A stretch of 64,000 nt of DNA from Arenicola marina (Eukaryota > Annelida > Polychaeta > Arenicolidae), in NCBI GenBank assembly GCA_964019135.1, contig OZ025249.1:17013088-17077087 (forward strand), in the 5' to 3' direction. Positions 12,101-23,923 of the stretch are shown here, piece by piece. The stretch's first letter is position 1; every line of letters begins with the position of its first letter. The translations under genes were made by a program, and so were the position numbers. The notes under the pieces were generated by a model that saw nothing but the letters and a program-made list of their open reading frames with translations, was not told where the DNA came from and made no database searches.

Positions 12101-12264
12101 AGCAGTATTGTCCTGTGACGAGACACGCCGCCAAATACTTCGACCCGATAACACAAACTCCTTACGCGAATGCCAAAGCCTTCAGGATCATCCGAGAAGC
12201 TTACATGCAACAACTCGACGAAAAAGATTCCAAACGAAGGAGCAAATCGAACGGAAACGAGTAA
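6164..12264 (+). CDS. VPS72: VPS72/YL1, histone H2A.Z chaperone subunit of SRCAP and TIP60/p400 complexes
   Basis: Coding exons: 6164-6277, 6487-6639, 7704-7824, 8516-8710, 11588-11756 and 11976-12264. All junctions are GT-AG and the phases add up to 346 aa. YL1 binds H2A.Z-H2B and delivers it to the SRCAP (SWR1-type) remodeller in the nucleus. The N-terminus RRSNAGNRMSRLLDEDEDEF and the acidic run in exon 2 match the YL1 histone-binding region. Exon 4 carries LTQEELLEEAKLTEQINLRS, the conserved central helix. Exon 6 has the YL1-C domain (residues about 291-326, CPVTRHAAKYFDPITQTPYA), followed by a basic tail. Length is close to human VPS72 (364 aa). Start: first ATG of the intact frame. Oddities: a duplicated 5' region, and an exon 4 donor repeated ~50 times in the following intron. 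Confidence 0.96.
8685..10640 (+). repeat. 39-bp minisatellite repeating the VPS72 exon 4 / intron 4 splice donor
   Basis: About 50 units of 39 bp. Each includes the last ~25 nt of exon 4 (ACAGAGCAGATCAACCTCAG and following) plus the donor (CTAG/gtgggtag). The first unit is the real exon end: donor GT at 8711, phase 1, matching the exon 5 acceptor. In the coding frame the sequence after that donor reads GGT GGG TAG, so using any later donor would add a premature stop. Units vary at one or two bases (gtggg/gtgag-type, CTAGG/CTAAG, acagag/acaaag). The 13-codon unit produces 190- and 397-codon open frames on the minus strand that are not genes. Confidence 0.96.
10641..10850 (+). repeat. Diverged edge of the 39-bp array
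   Basis: Units become irregular here (TCTAGGTGGGTAG-like and TTCTAGGTGGGTTGCTCACAG-like copies, about 35-42 bp). This fits decayed older copies at the array edge. The rest of intron 4 (10851-11587) shows no gene-like feature to me. Confidence 0.7.
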
Positions 12265-12403
12265 TGCTAATGTAATGACTTTTCTACTGTAAATGTATCT
12301 GTGTAAATAAGTTGTATGAACAGTCCACACGATATTTCAGCCTATGCAGATAGGAATATCCGCGCATGCCTGAGCAACGTTGGTGTTGTAGATAAGAGCT
12401 GTA

Positions 12404-12409
12404 AATAAA
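12404..12409 (+). terminator. Candidate VPS72 polyadenylation signal (AATAAA)
   Basis: AATAAA 140 bp after the VPS72 stop codon. A minus-strand AATAAA lies only ~20 bp further on (12426-12431), so the 3' ends of VPS72 and the convergent RFESD-like gene may abut or overlap. Confidence 0.6.
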
Positions 12410-12956
12410 TATGTGATCTGTAGTCTTTATTTTTCTGTTCCCCTGATCTTTTTTGCATTGTTGTTTGGATAAAACTATTTATGAGCCACTTATCCTATCG
12501 TCTTGGAAAAAAACAAATATACACTATACATACATATACACTAAAAAAGCAAAACATTCTGGTGCAAACGGGGTCTTCATATAAGGCCTTTCATGGAAAG
12601 TTTATATTTATCCGACCAGTAGAAATCTGATTCTACTTTTGTCGTCAGATCAGGCACTTCCACATAGACCACATCTTCCTTCACAAACACATGATGAGTG
12701 CGCTGCTTCACGCCTTAGACTTCCATTGTGGTGGCCGGTCAAGGCAGCTAGGGTCAATGGACTGCAAAAAAGGCGATTATTTACCGAACGTTTCTGAAGG
12801 AGACTGGGCGGGGCCACTTGGGGGCTAAAGAAGTGATTGATTGACAACTAGTGAACTATTAGAGGCCGAAATTAGCTAATTACGGCGCAGGAAAATAAGG
12901 AAATTTAAGGTTTCTATGAGTGGAAGGTTCCAAACGATAGACCGATATGAAACCAC

Positions 12957-14103
<1,147 letters not shown>

Positions 14104-14959
14104 GTTTATCTGGTCTAAATTAAAAACTGAAAATAAAAAACAAAATGTTTATACAGCTTTTCTATACCAAAATCTTGTCAGTATGAAAATGTATGCCATT
14201 TTAATTATATTCTATTCAGTCCATTCTCGTTATGGAAATTCATTGTGTCTCTATAGGGAGCTTATCATAATACCACTCCATAAATAAAATTTAAAGATTT
14301 TTACAGGCAGCACTACATGCTCTGATCTATTAACAATTTAGAAAATAAACATCATTATAAAAAACAGTGACATTTTTAACAAAGTGAGCTTCTATAACAA
14401 TACATGTATATAGATCTATATATAGATTATATGTATTAAAAAAATGTGTGTTTTTTTTTAATGCAGAAATTTCATATAGATCTATCCATGCAATTGAAAG
14501 ACCCGGTGATAATACCTTTTTCTCACATCCGGGCAATAAAAAGATCAATTCCTCACTGATGATCTCACTACAGTAGCTAACAGTACAAATTTGATTTAGA
14601 TGACAGAGCCCGCCAAGTCGTGGTACAGCAGTTTGCTGATATTCAAGTGAGCATGGCGAGGGGGCGAAATGCATTTGAAGGGTGGGGGAGGGGGGGGGTG
14701 AAATATGGAAATTTATGGTGTTGAATGCCAAAATAATTGATTGCATCATAACATCATCAGTGTAACATGATACAGCTGCCATTCATCACACAAACTGTAA
14801 TAGGTTACTCAGGCTAGAAGTGGTACTGGGTAGACATGACAGTGATTTTTAAATATGCAGTACATGCCAGAAGAGCTTATCGCATTATCGCGACTGCTTG
14901 TATAAACAATTGATGCCAGAGTAATTGGCAAGGTTCGCCAGATGATGGGAGAATTATGA

Positions 14960-15095
14960 TAAGTAGAGAGAGGCAGAAATCCAAGTGCAACTTAATATAC
15001 GTATCATTTTCCAGAACTTTTCTGAGCGCATTGAAGGCCAATGTCGGGGTGTAGCTTCTAATATGTATGCAGCTTCAAAAGGGCAGTTTAAATTA
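14960..15095 (+). repeat. Dispersed repeat, copy A (partner near 43905-44050)
   Basis: The segment ending TCGGGGTGTAGCTTCTAATA, followed by TGTATGCAGCTTCAAAAGGGC, recurs almost exactly at 43,990-44,050 in the same orientation. A weaker upstream match (AGAGAGGC-GAA-TCCA-GTGCA) is present in both. No coding potential; type of element unknown. Confidence 0.7.
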
Positions 15096-15373
15096 CAGTA
15101 TAAATTTTGTCTTTTTTAGCTGAAGGTATTTTCTGCTTTAAACATTGCAGTGTATTATCACATAAGATAGCCGAGCTAAGTGGCATTGACACTGTTACTG
15201 TTATTCGTGTAAACAACAATTTTTTTCCCAAACTCACGATCTTCTAGGTCGCCAGACTCTACCAACCTTGCATGTCCTTGATATATTTACTGCAGGTTCA
15301 CCAGGCGGGACTCATTCTAATATAATTACATTGTCTGGTAAATCTACATAAGTATCGTTTTTCGGATTGAACA

Positions 15374-15396
15374 GTCACTGTCACTGTGACAGTGAC
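15374..15396. repeat. Perfect 10-bp palindrome upstream of DPH5
   Basis: GTCACTGTCA, a 3-nt CTG loop, then TGACAGTGAC. It could fold as a hairpin or bind a dimeric factor. It lies ~480 bp upstream of the DPH5 start codon. Confidence 0.6.
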
Positions 15397-15873
15397 ACTC
15401 TCGTTGCATGAGTCACGATCAAGGCACAGCTAGGCGCCTAGCGTTGATTATTCTCATTATGCCTCATGGACATGGCTCAGAAACACTAGAGCAAAATTCA
15501 CCTTTTATCGCTCATACTCAAAACAAGCGCGGCATCTCCGATAACATTTATTGTGATAATTGGACTTAATTGCATGTCTATAAACAGTGTGTCTTCGTCA
15601 CCTCCGTATAACATATCTTACGCAAAAATCGTCAATGCACACATATACAGTAAGATCTATCTCAAAATGTCTCTTGTCTTTGTAACTTATGAGATGTATA
15701 CCCTTCGCACTGTCGCACTGTCGCAACGCAGACCGTCGTACAGTGTACCACTCTGCCAGCAGAGGGCGATCCTTCGTCACGAGAGTGTAGGGGGCGGCGC
15801 CCTCTACAAGACCGCTCAGACACTAGAAATGTAAACACGTGAAATTGGGTGTCCACCGGTTTGCCCAAAAGAA

Positions 15874-18800
15874 ATGTTTTATTTAGTTGGTTTAGGCCTC
15901 GGGGATGCTGAGGACATCACCGTAAAAGGCCTAAATGTCGTTAAGAAAGCAAAGCGAGTCTATTTAGAGGCGTATACCTCTATCTTGACGGTCGGAAAGG
16001 ACGCTTTGGTGAGGGCATGTGTAATGGGCGATAATACGTGAAACGTGTAGCATAAGGCGACAAGTATCATGTTCTTATGGCTTATCTAACAGCGTCTATC
16101 CTCTAATCCTAGCCCCAAGTTGCCTAATTAAAAAAATAGTTTTTTCTAGAAAACGTCACACGGGACTACGTCTATCTTAGCCCTGTTGCATGCCCCTCCC
16201 TGGCTTATCGGCTCTGGGCAGCGGGCTGGGCATGCAACAGGGCTATGTCTAGCCTGAAAGTTCAGACGTTACAGTCTTGACACTTGTTCTTATGACTGTT
16301 ACAGTAAGCATCAGACTGTCAAACTGTAATGTCTGAACATTCAGGCTAGGTTATGTCTAGCCCTGGTACATGCCTCTCAGACCAGGCCCGTAAACGGAGC
16401 AAGGGTGAGGGCCATGCCGCTCACCAGGCCTAAAATTAGAAATTGTGGACCGGTGTTCTTACAGTATAAATATGCAGTGCTTACCCGTCAATATGCTCCA
16501 TTAGTTTCTTGAAACCTTTATGACTTTTGTCGGACAGTCATTTCTTTGGTCGGTAGTATATCTTCTTGTAATCCGGGCGATTTGTATCCGATCTCTCGCT
16601 TCGTTTTCAAAGCTCCACCGCTTACCGGAAATAAACAAACTTAGCATGAGCACTCGCTGCCAGGCGGCGTTTTGCTGACGTGCAGCAAATGGTGGAGCAT
16701 TGATAACGAAGCGAGAGGTGACACATATCCACCTTTGTGTCATCCAACTTACGGGTGTGGTCAGAGAGGCATGTACCAGGGCTAGGCTATGTCTATCCCG
16801 CATCAAGATATTCCATAGACATAGTAGCTACCCTAATATACCTGACAGTTGGGTAAATAACATCACAATCAAACTTAAAAAATAAAACCTTATGTACCTG
16901 TCTGGTAAATAAAGTCATAATGTACGCTTATTTAAGAAAAAGTCAAGGGATACAGCTTGTCTGGCAGTAATGGATCATAGGCAGTAGCGGATCACTTCGC
17001 TGTTCACCATTATACCGTTTCTATTAAAAGCCATTAAGTGTAATAACTTCAGGCTTACTTCAAAGATACTTAAATACTGACTGTAAAATTAGTCCAAAAA
17101 TGTGAGGTTTTACCAATGTTTACACTCTTTCTTTTACCTTAAATGGACCAGTAGTAAGCTATTTGCTCTACAAGTACTAGTGCGAAACAGCAACTTTTAT
17201 TTTCAACAGGCCACTCTTGCCAAATTGAATACATCTGTACACAACTAAGGTACTTTTTACATAGCTTTGTATACCTTAAACCTTCAATAAATAAGCAGAT
17301 CCCTCTGTGTAGCAGAAGTGCTGTTGTCATCCAACTTGCATTTGCTGCTTTCTCAGCAGTAGGCCTAGTAGATCAGTGACACTCATCTTTAATGCCAAGC
17401 CAGGTGGCATGGCATGAATCTCATTGGCATCAGTAGTGGTACTCTGAAAATATAAAAATGCCTAATACAGTACCCTACAACATGGACCATTTTTAGACAA
17501 GTTATTGCCAGAGAATGAGCAAGTTCCAGCATACATGAAAAGAGCCTGCATTTATGAAAAGAATGAGCCTTGGATGATGCACCAGCTCCTTAGAAAACAT
17601 TCTCAATCAAGTCTTAGACAAAAGTGATCACTACTGCCTGACCACCTATAGTCTCACCTCTTTAATTAATGCAACAAAGAAAAATTATGTACTCTTGTTT
17701 CTTATGGAAACAAATACAGGTAATGCACACCAGAACAAAACTTAACTTCATATATTGAATCTTATCATATTATATATGGAATTTATTTTAGGAACAATTT
17801 TATGGGCGTGAAGTTATCCTGGCTGATAGAGATATGGTGGAGCAGGAATCGGGTATTTATACCACTGTGAAGAGAAGAAAACTTCCACCCAGTGTGATAT
17901 AAAGTCTTGCTGCATGAGATTAATATTAAGTTTATTCTATTTTAGAATAAGGTGTTTTGTCAGATGCATCTTCATATTAACTGGCTTAAAATAGGTCATT
18001 ATTTTCATGATATGAAATGCGAAGAAAATTTGAACATTTGAAGAAAAAAAAAACATGCACTATCATTTATTATATCCTATGTCTTTATCTATTGGACCTA
18101 AACTCCTCATGCCTATCCACTTAAAAGATTTTACCATATATTTTTTAGGGGCAAGATTACTGTTTGAGCAGATTTGAGTCAAGATCATTCAAACACTTGT
18201 GAATACAATTTTCAGATGTCATTCTGGATGGGGCAGAAACTGATGAAATAGCCTTTTTGGTTGTTGGAGATCCATTTGGGTAAGCATGAAGATTTTAGTT
18301 TTTGATTTTGAAAAGTATACATGGACATACATTTACTGCAGCATTTGGCCAATTATTCTGCAGGTCTGTTTAGGTTTTTAGCCCACTCCAAGCTTATTTT
18401 AAACAGCCGCTTCTTATACAATAATTGAAGTTGTCTTAGAGAGGATCGATTTTAATATGAAGAGTTTCGTGCTGCATAATTAATTACATATGTACTGGCT
18501 TAGATCTATATATTATAAGACTGGAAGTGACATACCATCTGCTTGATGAATATATACATGACGCAGACTGCGATGTATCTGTCTTTTCCACCATAGGGCG
18601 ACAACTCACACTGACCTGGTTTTAAGAGCCAAGGAGAAGGGCATCCCATATAACGTTATTCACAATGCATCTATTATGAACGCTATTGGATGTTGTGGCC
18701 TGCAGGTAACATGTTGAACAGTAAATTATAGCATTTCAGCCGTTGCATTGAAGCCGTTGCAAGCTGGTTTCAAGGCTAAAACAGGCCTAACATAACCGAA

Positions 18801-20687
18801 ATTATATCGAACCAAACGGTTTAGGTTTCAATAAGTTAGCAACAATTTTTGGTTGCATGCACATCAAAGTGACCAAAGGCTTGCGAAGATATGACGTTGA
18901 CTGCTTTGTATCTGACTATTGTTTCTACGATACGGAGAAAACAGCCGCCCGAAGGCTCACGATTTCGAGATTCGGTAGCATCTTCTCTTTTAACAACTCT
19001 TTTAAAGGCACCTTTAATGACGTGATTCAATTTGTCTTATGACACGTGTCAATTAGGTTTCATGTAAGGTTTCTCACTTACCCCACTCTTTTTCATTTCT
19101 GTACTCCCACGACAGCTATACAACTTTGGGGAGACAGTATCTGTCGTGTTTTGGTCTGATACGTGGCGTCCCGACAGCTTTTACGACAAGATCGCCCGCA
19201 ATAAGAAACAAGGCATGCACACACTATGCCTCTTAGGTAAGTCTAGCCTCTGTAGTAAATGTCCATTAGTTAATTAATTAGTATGGCAGTTTCTTGTTCA
19301 TTCAAAAAAGAACTATTTCAAATGATCACAAAGTATACAGAGAAAGCGGTAATGAAAAGGAACAGCACTGGCGAAAACGTAAGGTGTTAAAGAGCCATGC
19401 AATAACATTTACGTCCTTGGCTTACATTATTCTAAATTTGTGTGGACGCTTGCAGATATTAAAGTAAAGGAACAGTCTATCGAAAATCTCATGAGGTAAG
19501 TGTGACTGAATGTACCCGTGTTCAAATTCTATTGTAAAAACCAGTTAGTAGTTGACAGTGTTAATTAATAGGTTGCATGTAAAAGGAAGACAACCACACT
19601 AATTGAACAGGTTGGAAACATAATCGCTAAAGTTTGTTAGTTAAATAAACTAATATTACTTAAGTTAAAAAAAAAAGAATGATTACTTTTAGGTTATAGG
19701 AAAATTAAAAACGTACAATCTGGGCGGTACAGTTTGCGTTGTAGTAGTACACGAATAAAGTGGAATAAACTGAAACTGCTTATCTTCACAGGGGAAAGAA
19801 GATCTATGAGCCCCCTCGTTATATGACTGTGGCCCAGGCAGCCAATCAGCTAATGGAGGTGGTGGAAAACAAACGCAAAGAGGGAAGCACGGATTTAGGT
19901 GATGCGATGTTACATTGTGTCTGTACCGGTATTTAGGAAGCGTTCGATTTACATGAAACCTAAACCGGTTTACCGAAATGGCCATTGCCTTGATACATGC
20001 TGAAACTGTAAACAAATGAAACGATGCTTTCGCCTTTAGGTGGGCAAACCGTAGATAAGAGTTTTCAAAAATGGTTTCGGTTTCAGGTAAAAACCCATAG
20101 TATAGCGACCACGACTTTTCTGTTCTGGTCTTCATAATTCACTCGTAGTTTACTGAAGTATAGTAATACAGCAATCACCATGCCACTGACGTCATGGACG
20201 GTATGTGCTGTATCCATTACTGTTATCGTATCTTGAAATAGCACGTACCACATTTCGACCGTGGTCTGATTTGAAATGATCTAATGCGTAAGCTATACGA
20301 AGGGATTACAAACACGATCTGATGATGGCCACGATCTTTGTTACAAGCGCTTTCACTTCAGTTTTGTCTATTGCATGCGCTTTTACCTCCGATTTTCTGT
20401 CACAGGCAATATCATGTCAGTCTTTCTGTTACTAGCCATTTCACGTCACTGTGTTTCGCCCCCCAGCTGTCACAGAGGACACTGTGTGCGTCGGTGTGGC
20501 GCGCGTCGGCGCCGCGGACCAGCTCATCCAGGTGGCGCCACTGCGGGAGATGGCGATGGTGGACCTTGGCGGTCCGCTTCACTCGCTGGTCGTGGCCGGC
20601 GAGCTGCACCCGATGGAGATAGACATGCTGCGTTTGTTTGCCAAGGACGCGTCGTGTCTGACACAAATCACGCCATCAGCGTCCTGA
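15874..20687 (+). CDS. DPH5: Diphthine methyl ester synthase (diphthamide pathway)
   Basis: Coding exons: 15874-16008, 17792-17852, 18216-18279, 18597-18705, 19116-19236, 19456-19495, 19792-19898 and 20467-20687. All phases match and give 285 aa, the same length as human DPH5. The enzyme uses S-adenosylmethionine to methylate the modified histidine of eEF2 during diphthamide synthesis in the cytosol. Diagnostic sequences are the N-terminus [34 protein letters not shown], the [15 protein letters not shown] block of the SAM site, [16 protein letters not shown], and HPMEIDML near the end. The ATG at 15874 gives the family-typical N-terminus directly. Intron 1 (~1.8 kb) contains foldback repeats. 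This is a normal single-copy-looking gene with no breaks. Confidence 0.97.
16181..16243. repeat. Hairpin with perfect 16-bp arms in DPH5 intron 1
   Basis: GCCCTGTTGCATGCCC at 16181-16196 is exactly inverted at 16228-16243, with a 31-nt loop. It lies immediately left of a second hairpin (16250-16348). Confidence 0.85.
16250..16348. repeat. Hairpin with ~26-bp arms in DPH5 intron 1
   Basis: TAGCCTGAA followed by TTCAGACGTTACAGT (16250-16275) is inverted at 16323-16348 with about two mismatches. The arms end in the same TAG/CTA triplets, as in a small foldback/MITE. Confidence 0.8.
16351..16790. mobile_element. MITE-like element with ~22-30 bp terminal inverted repeats
   Basis: CTAGCCCTGGTACATGCCTC (16358-16377) is inverted at about 16764-16785, with imperfect similarity extending outward to ~30 bp. 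The interior has no coding frame. The adjoining hairpins contain related TAGCCCTG- and TATGTCTAGCC-type words, so several insertions of one family may be nested here. No target duplication could be settled by eye. Confidence 0.55.
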
Positions 20688-20770
20688 CACCGCTCCGTGA
20701 GAAGTCATCAGCGTCTTGTGACGTCATCCGCGTCCTGACACCGCGTCGTGTGACGTCATAAGCGTCCTGA
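20688..20770 (+). repeat. Short tandem repeat after the DPH5 stop codon
   Basis: Three to four imperfect units of the type GCGTCCTGACACCGC...TGTGACGTCAT lie directly after the stop codon, in the presumed 3' UTR. They contain TGACGTCA-like palindromes. Confidence 0.65.
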
Positions 20771-21119
20771 CACCGCGTTGTCACGTCATTGCGCATAGAA
20801 ACTATCCGTGCGAGGAGCATGGCGCAGAGCTCACAAGTACGTGTATGATTTAACAGAAACTCCACGCTACTGCAGGTTGGCCCCGATGGTTTTTTTTATC
20901 TGCAAGACTACTTACGGAGAACTGTTCACTTGCCATACGAATAAGTGTAGATAACAAATTACGCATGAACGAATTCGATCAGATGGAGACTCGGGTAAAA
21001 TAAAAGTTATGAAAGTGTTCCATTGCTCAAAACTCCCGCAGTGTCAGAGCTGGAGGTTCAATGTCAAGTGAAAACAACTAGACAGCTTTTCGTGTAACGC
21101 ATATAAAGAAATAATTGAC

Positions 21120-21125
21120 AATAAA
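21120..21125 (+). terminator. Candidate DPH5 polyadenylation signal (AATAAA)
   Basis: First clear AATAAA downstream of the DPH5 stop codon (~430 bp), followed by a T-rich tract (GTGTTTTTCC). Confidence 0.5.
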
Positions 21126-21772
21126 ACGTGTTTTTCCAATTCTTTATTGCCATTACGATTAGGCGATATAACAATTCTATCTAGCCGACTAGGTTAATAA
21201 ATCTTGACTAATAACTTGTCAATGGAAAGACATCTGGAATATACTGAATGAATGAATAATTGTGAAAGAAATGCTTACCCTATTCGTGTATCGAAAAACA
21301 AATTCCCGATATTGACCTAAACGCTCCATATATGCGAACTATTCATTAAGATTCTTCATTTACAATGAAAGCCCAGCTTTCGTTGTAAATCAAAATGCCT
21401 TGAATTTAATAGTGAGACGAATATATTGGACATACTCAGCGCTGGTTCCAATTGGCATAAGAAATATTATTAATGCATTTTACGGGCGAATCCATAGTGG
21501 CATCATAACCAGAACTGGGCTCGTAAAGCACCAGAGGTATATATGTACCTATTCTGGCTTATACTCACGAATTTATCTTCAAGTACACAGGTCTCCCGTA
21601 GTTTCATGTAGTCATTTATATTAACTTCTTGGAGCGATCCGTTACATCGCACAGTCAGACATGACTGGGCACAACAACTATATTTGCATCATTACGAGCG
21701 CGCAGTGCTGACATGTGCGTTTCTGAAGGAAAGTGTGAGGAGTTTTCGAAAGATTATGATAGACGAGGCTTT

Positions 21773-22128
21773 CTATTCATAAACCATACTTAGATTCTTA
21801 ATGTAAATAATTTGAAAATGTTTTTTTCAGCACGCTCGTGTGGTGGTTCACTCACCACACGCATTTTTAGAATTAGAAGTCCCGAACACATACGACCAAC
21901 ACCAGCGCGAGAAGCTATATCGAAAAGGCGTCGTTGGTGCTTAACTTGGTTATTTTGGTGCAATTTTGACGATGGCCGGTTCGGGACCGGAATACATAAT
22001 CTTCATAATCACTTTTGGACTTTTTTTTCACTTTTCTCATTCTAAAAATGTTTTTTGGCGAGTCACATTTGAGTTCTTTGCCGGGCTTTAATTATATTTG
22101 CGTTGCGCTAATTATGGTTTATGAATAG
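21773..22128. mobile_element. MITE-like foldback element, ~356 bp
   Basis: CTATTCATAAACCATA (21773-21788) is perfectly inverted at 22113-22128, and the similarity continues as ..TTAG a few bases inward. A second inverted pair, CATTTTTAGAAT (~21862) and ATTCTAAAAATG (~22038), lies inside. A short GTGTGGTG/CACCACAC hairpin is at 21838-21860. No transposase frame. Boundaries are the ends of the inverted repeat; the target duplication is unclear. Confidence 0.6.
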
Positions 22129-22675
22129 TCTCCGTTAAATTCTAGACTAGTTCCAGTCTAATATGAAGTCTTATTTATAATCCAACATTACAATTATTCT
22201 AGAATAACGCATATGTATCTGATAACTGTCAAGTCTAAAATGTTGAAACTAGGCATATAAATCACTATCTGTACTAAAAATAAGAAAACGAAATAACCGT
22301 GCCTAAAAATGATTCTAAAAACGAAAACTATTCAACGTCACTACAGTGAACACAACATTCTACATTTCTAGGCAAGTCAGCACCTCGGCAGTTCGACTAG
22401 AGAGCCAATGGTTATATCGCAGACGGTGGTGCCACAGAATGCACCAATAGTTGGCTTCTAAAGTTCGTAGATCATGTACTTGACAGCATTTAATGACACA
22501 AACATCATAAAGACCACAGACCATGATTCCTGAGATTCCCCAAATCTTGTCTTCCACACGAACCAACGCTTGTCGCAGACATTAAGACACGACAATAAGA
22601 CCTTAAGTCAATCTCCGCTTATATCCAAAAGTACCAGAAAACCGCGATACAATTTCTCTTCAACCATCGTGACCT

Positions 22676-22975
22676 CACAACCACTGTGATATCACACGTC
22701 ACGTCACCGTGGCATCACACGTTACTGTGACATCGCACATCACCATGACATCACGTCACCGTGACATCACACATCACCATGACATCACGTCACCGTGACA
22801 TCAAACATCATCATGACGTGACATCAGATCACACGTCACCGTGACATCAGATCACACGTCACCGTGACATCACGTCACCGTGACATTACATCACACGTCA
22901 CCGTGACATCACATCACCGTGACATCACATTACACGTCACCGTGACATTACACTTCACCGCGACCTCATATGGAC
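22676..22975 (+). repeat. Degenerate minisatellite of CGTCACCGTGACATCACA-type words
   Basis: Irregular tandem copies of CGTCACCGTGACATCACA with variants (CACCATGACATCACGTCA). The word contains the palindrome GTCACNGTGAC. Unit length varies between about 16 and 35 bp. It is followed directly by the 32-bp array. Confidence 0.85.
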
Positions 22976-22989
22976 CGTGACATCACACC

Positions 22990-23910
22990 GTCGGTAACAA
23001 GGCTTACATACACACTGGTTGCCAACATCCAAAGCCTCCATTCACACTGGTTCCTGACATTCATGGCCTCCATACACACTGGTTCATGACATCCAAGGCG
23101 TCCATACACACTGGTTAATGACATCCAAGGCGTCCATACACACTGGTTCCCAAGATCCAAGGCCTCCATACACACTGGTTCCTGACATTCAATGCCTCCA
23201 TACACAGTGGTTCCCAACATCCAAGGCCTCCATACACACTGGTTGCCAACATGGAAGGCCTCCATACACAATGGTCCCTGACATCCAAGGCGTCCATACA
23301 CACTGGTTCCCAACAACCAAGGCCTCCATACACACTGGTTGCCGACATCCAAGGCCTCCATACACACTGGCCTCTGACATCCAATGCCTCCATACACACT
23401 GGTTCCCAACAACCAAGGCCTCCATACACACTGGTTCCCAACATCCAAGGCCTCCATACACACTGGTTGCCAACATGGAAGGCCTCCATACACACTGGTT
23501 CATGACATCCAAGGCGTCCATGCACACTGGTTCCCAACAACCAAGGCTTTCACACACACTGGTTGCCGACATCCAAGGCCTCCATACACACTGGATCCTG
23601 ACATCCAAGGCCTCAAAACACACTGGTCCTTGACATCTAAGGCCTCCATACACACTGGTCCCTGACATCCAAGGCCTCCAAACACACTGGTCCCTGACAT
23701 CCAAGGCCTCCAAACACACTGGTTCCTGACATCCAAGGCCTCCATAAACACTGGTTCCTGACATCCAAGGCCTCCATACACACTGGTCCCTGACATCCAA
23801 GGCCTCCAAACACACTGGTCCCTGACATCCAAGGCCTCTAAACACACTGGTTCCTGACATCCAAGGCCTCCATACACCCTGGTTGCCAACATGGAAGGCC
23901 TCCACAGATC
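22990..23910. repeat. 32-bp minisatellite abutting the stop codon of the SNF2-RING gene
   Basis: About 28-29 units of 32 bp with core TCCATACACACTGGTTCC plus GACATCCAAGGCC. Unit variants (TTCCTGACA, TTCCCAACA, TTGCCAACATGGAA, GTCCCTGACA) are interspersed. The last unit ends about 15 bp from the stop codon of the minus-strand SNF2 gene (23924-23926), so the array lies in its 3' UTR or just beyond. The unit is not a multiple of three, yet all frames stay largely open. The several 100-240 codon open frames here are repeat artefacts. Confidence 0.95.
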
Positions 23911-23923
23911 CCGGGCCCTATCA

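Larger units (their letters stand above)
14127..15873. other. Region between RFESD and DPH5 start codons
   Basis: About 1.7 kb separating two divergent start codons. It probably holds the RFESD 5'-UTR exon or intron and both promoters. It contains one copy of a dispersed repeat (about 14960-15095) and a short palindrome (15374-15396). No convincing coding exon was seen on either strand. Confidence 0.5.
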
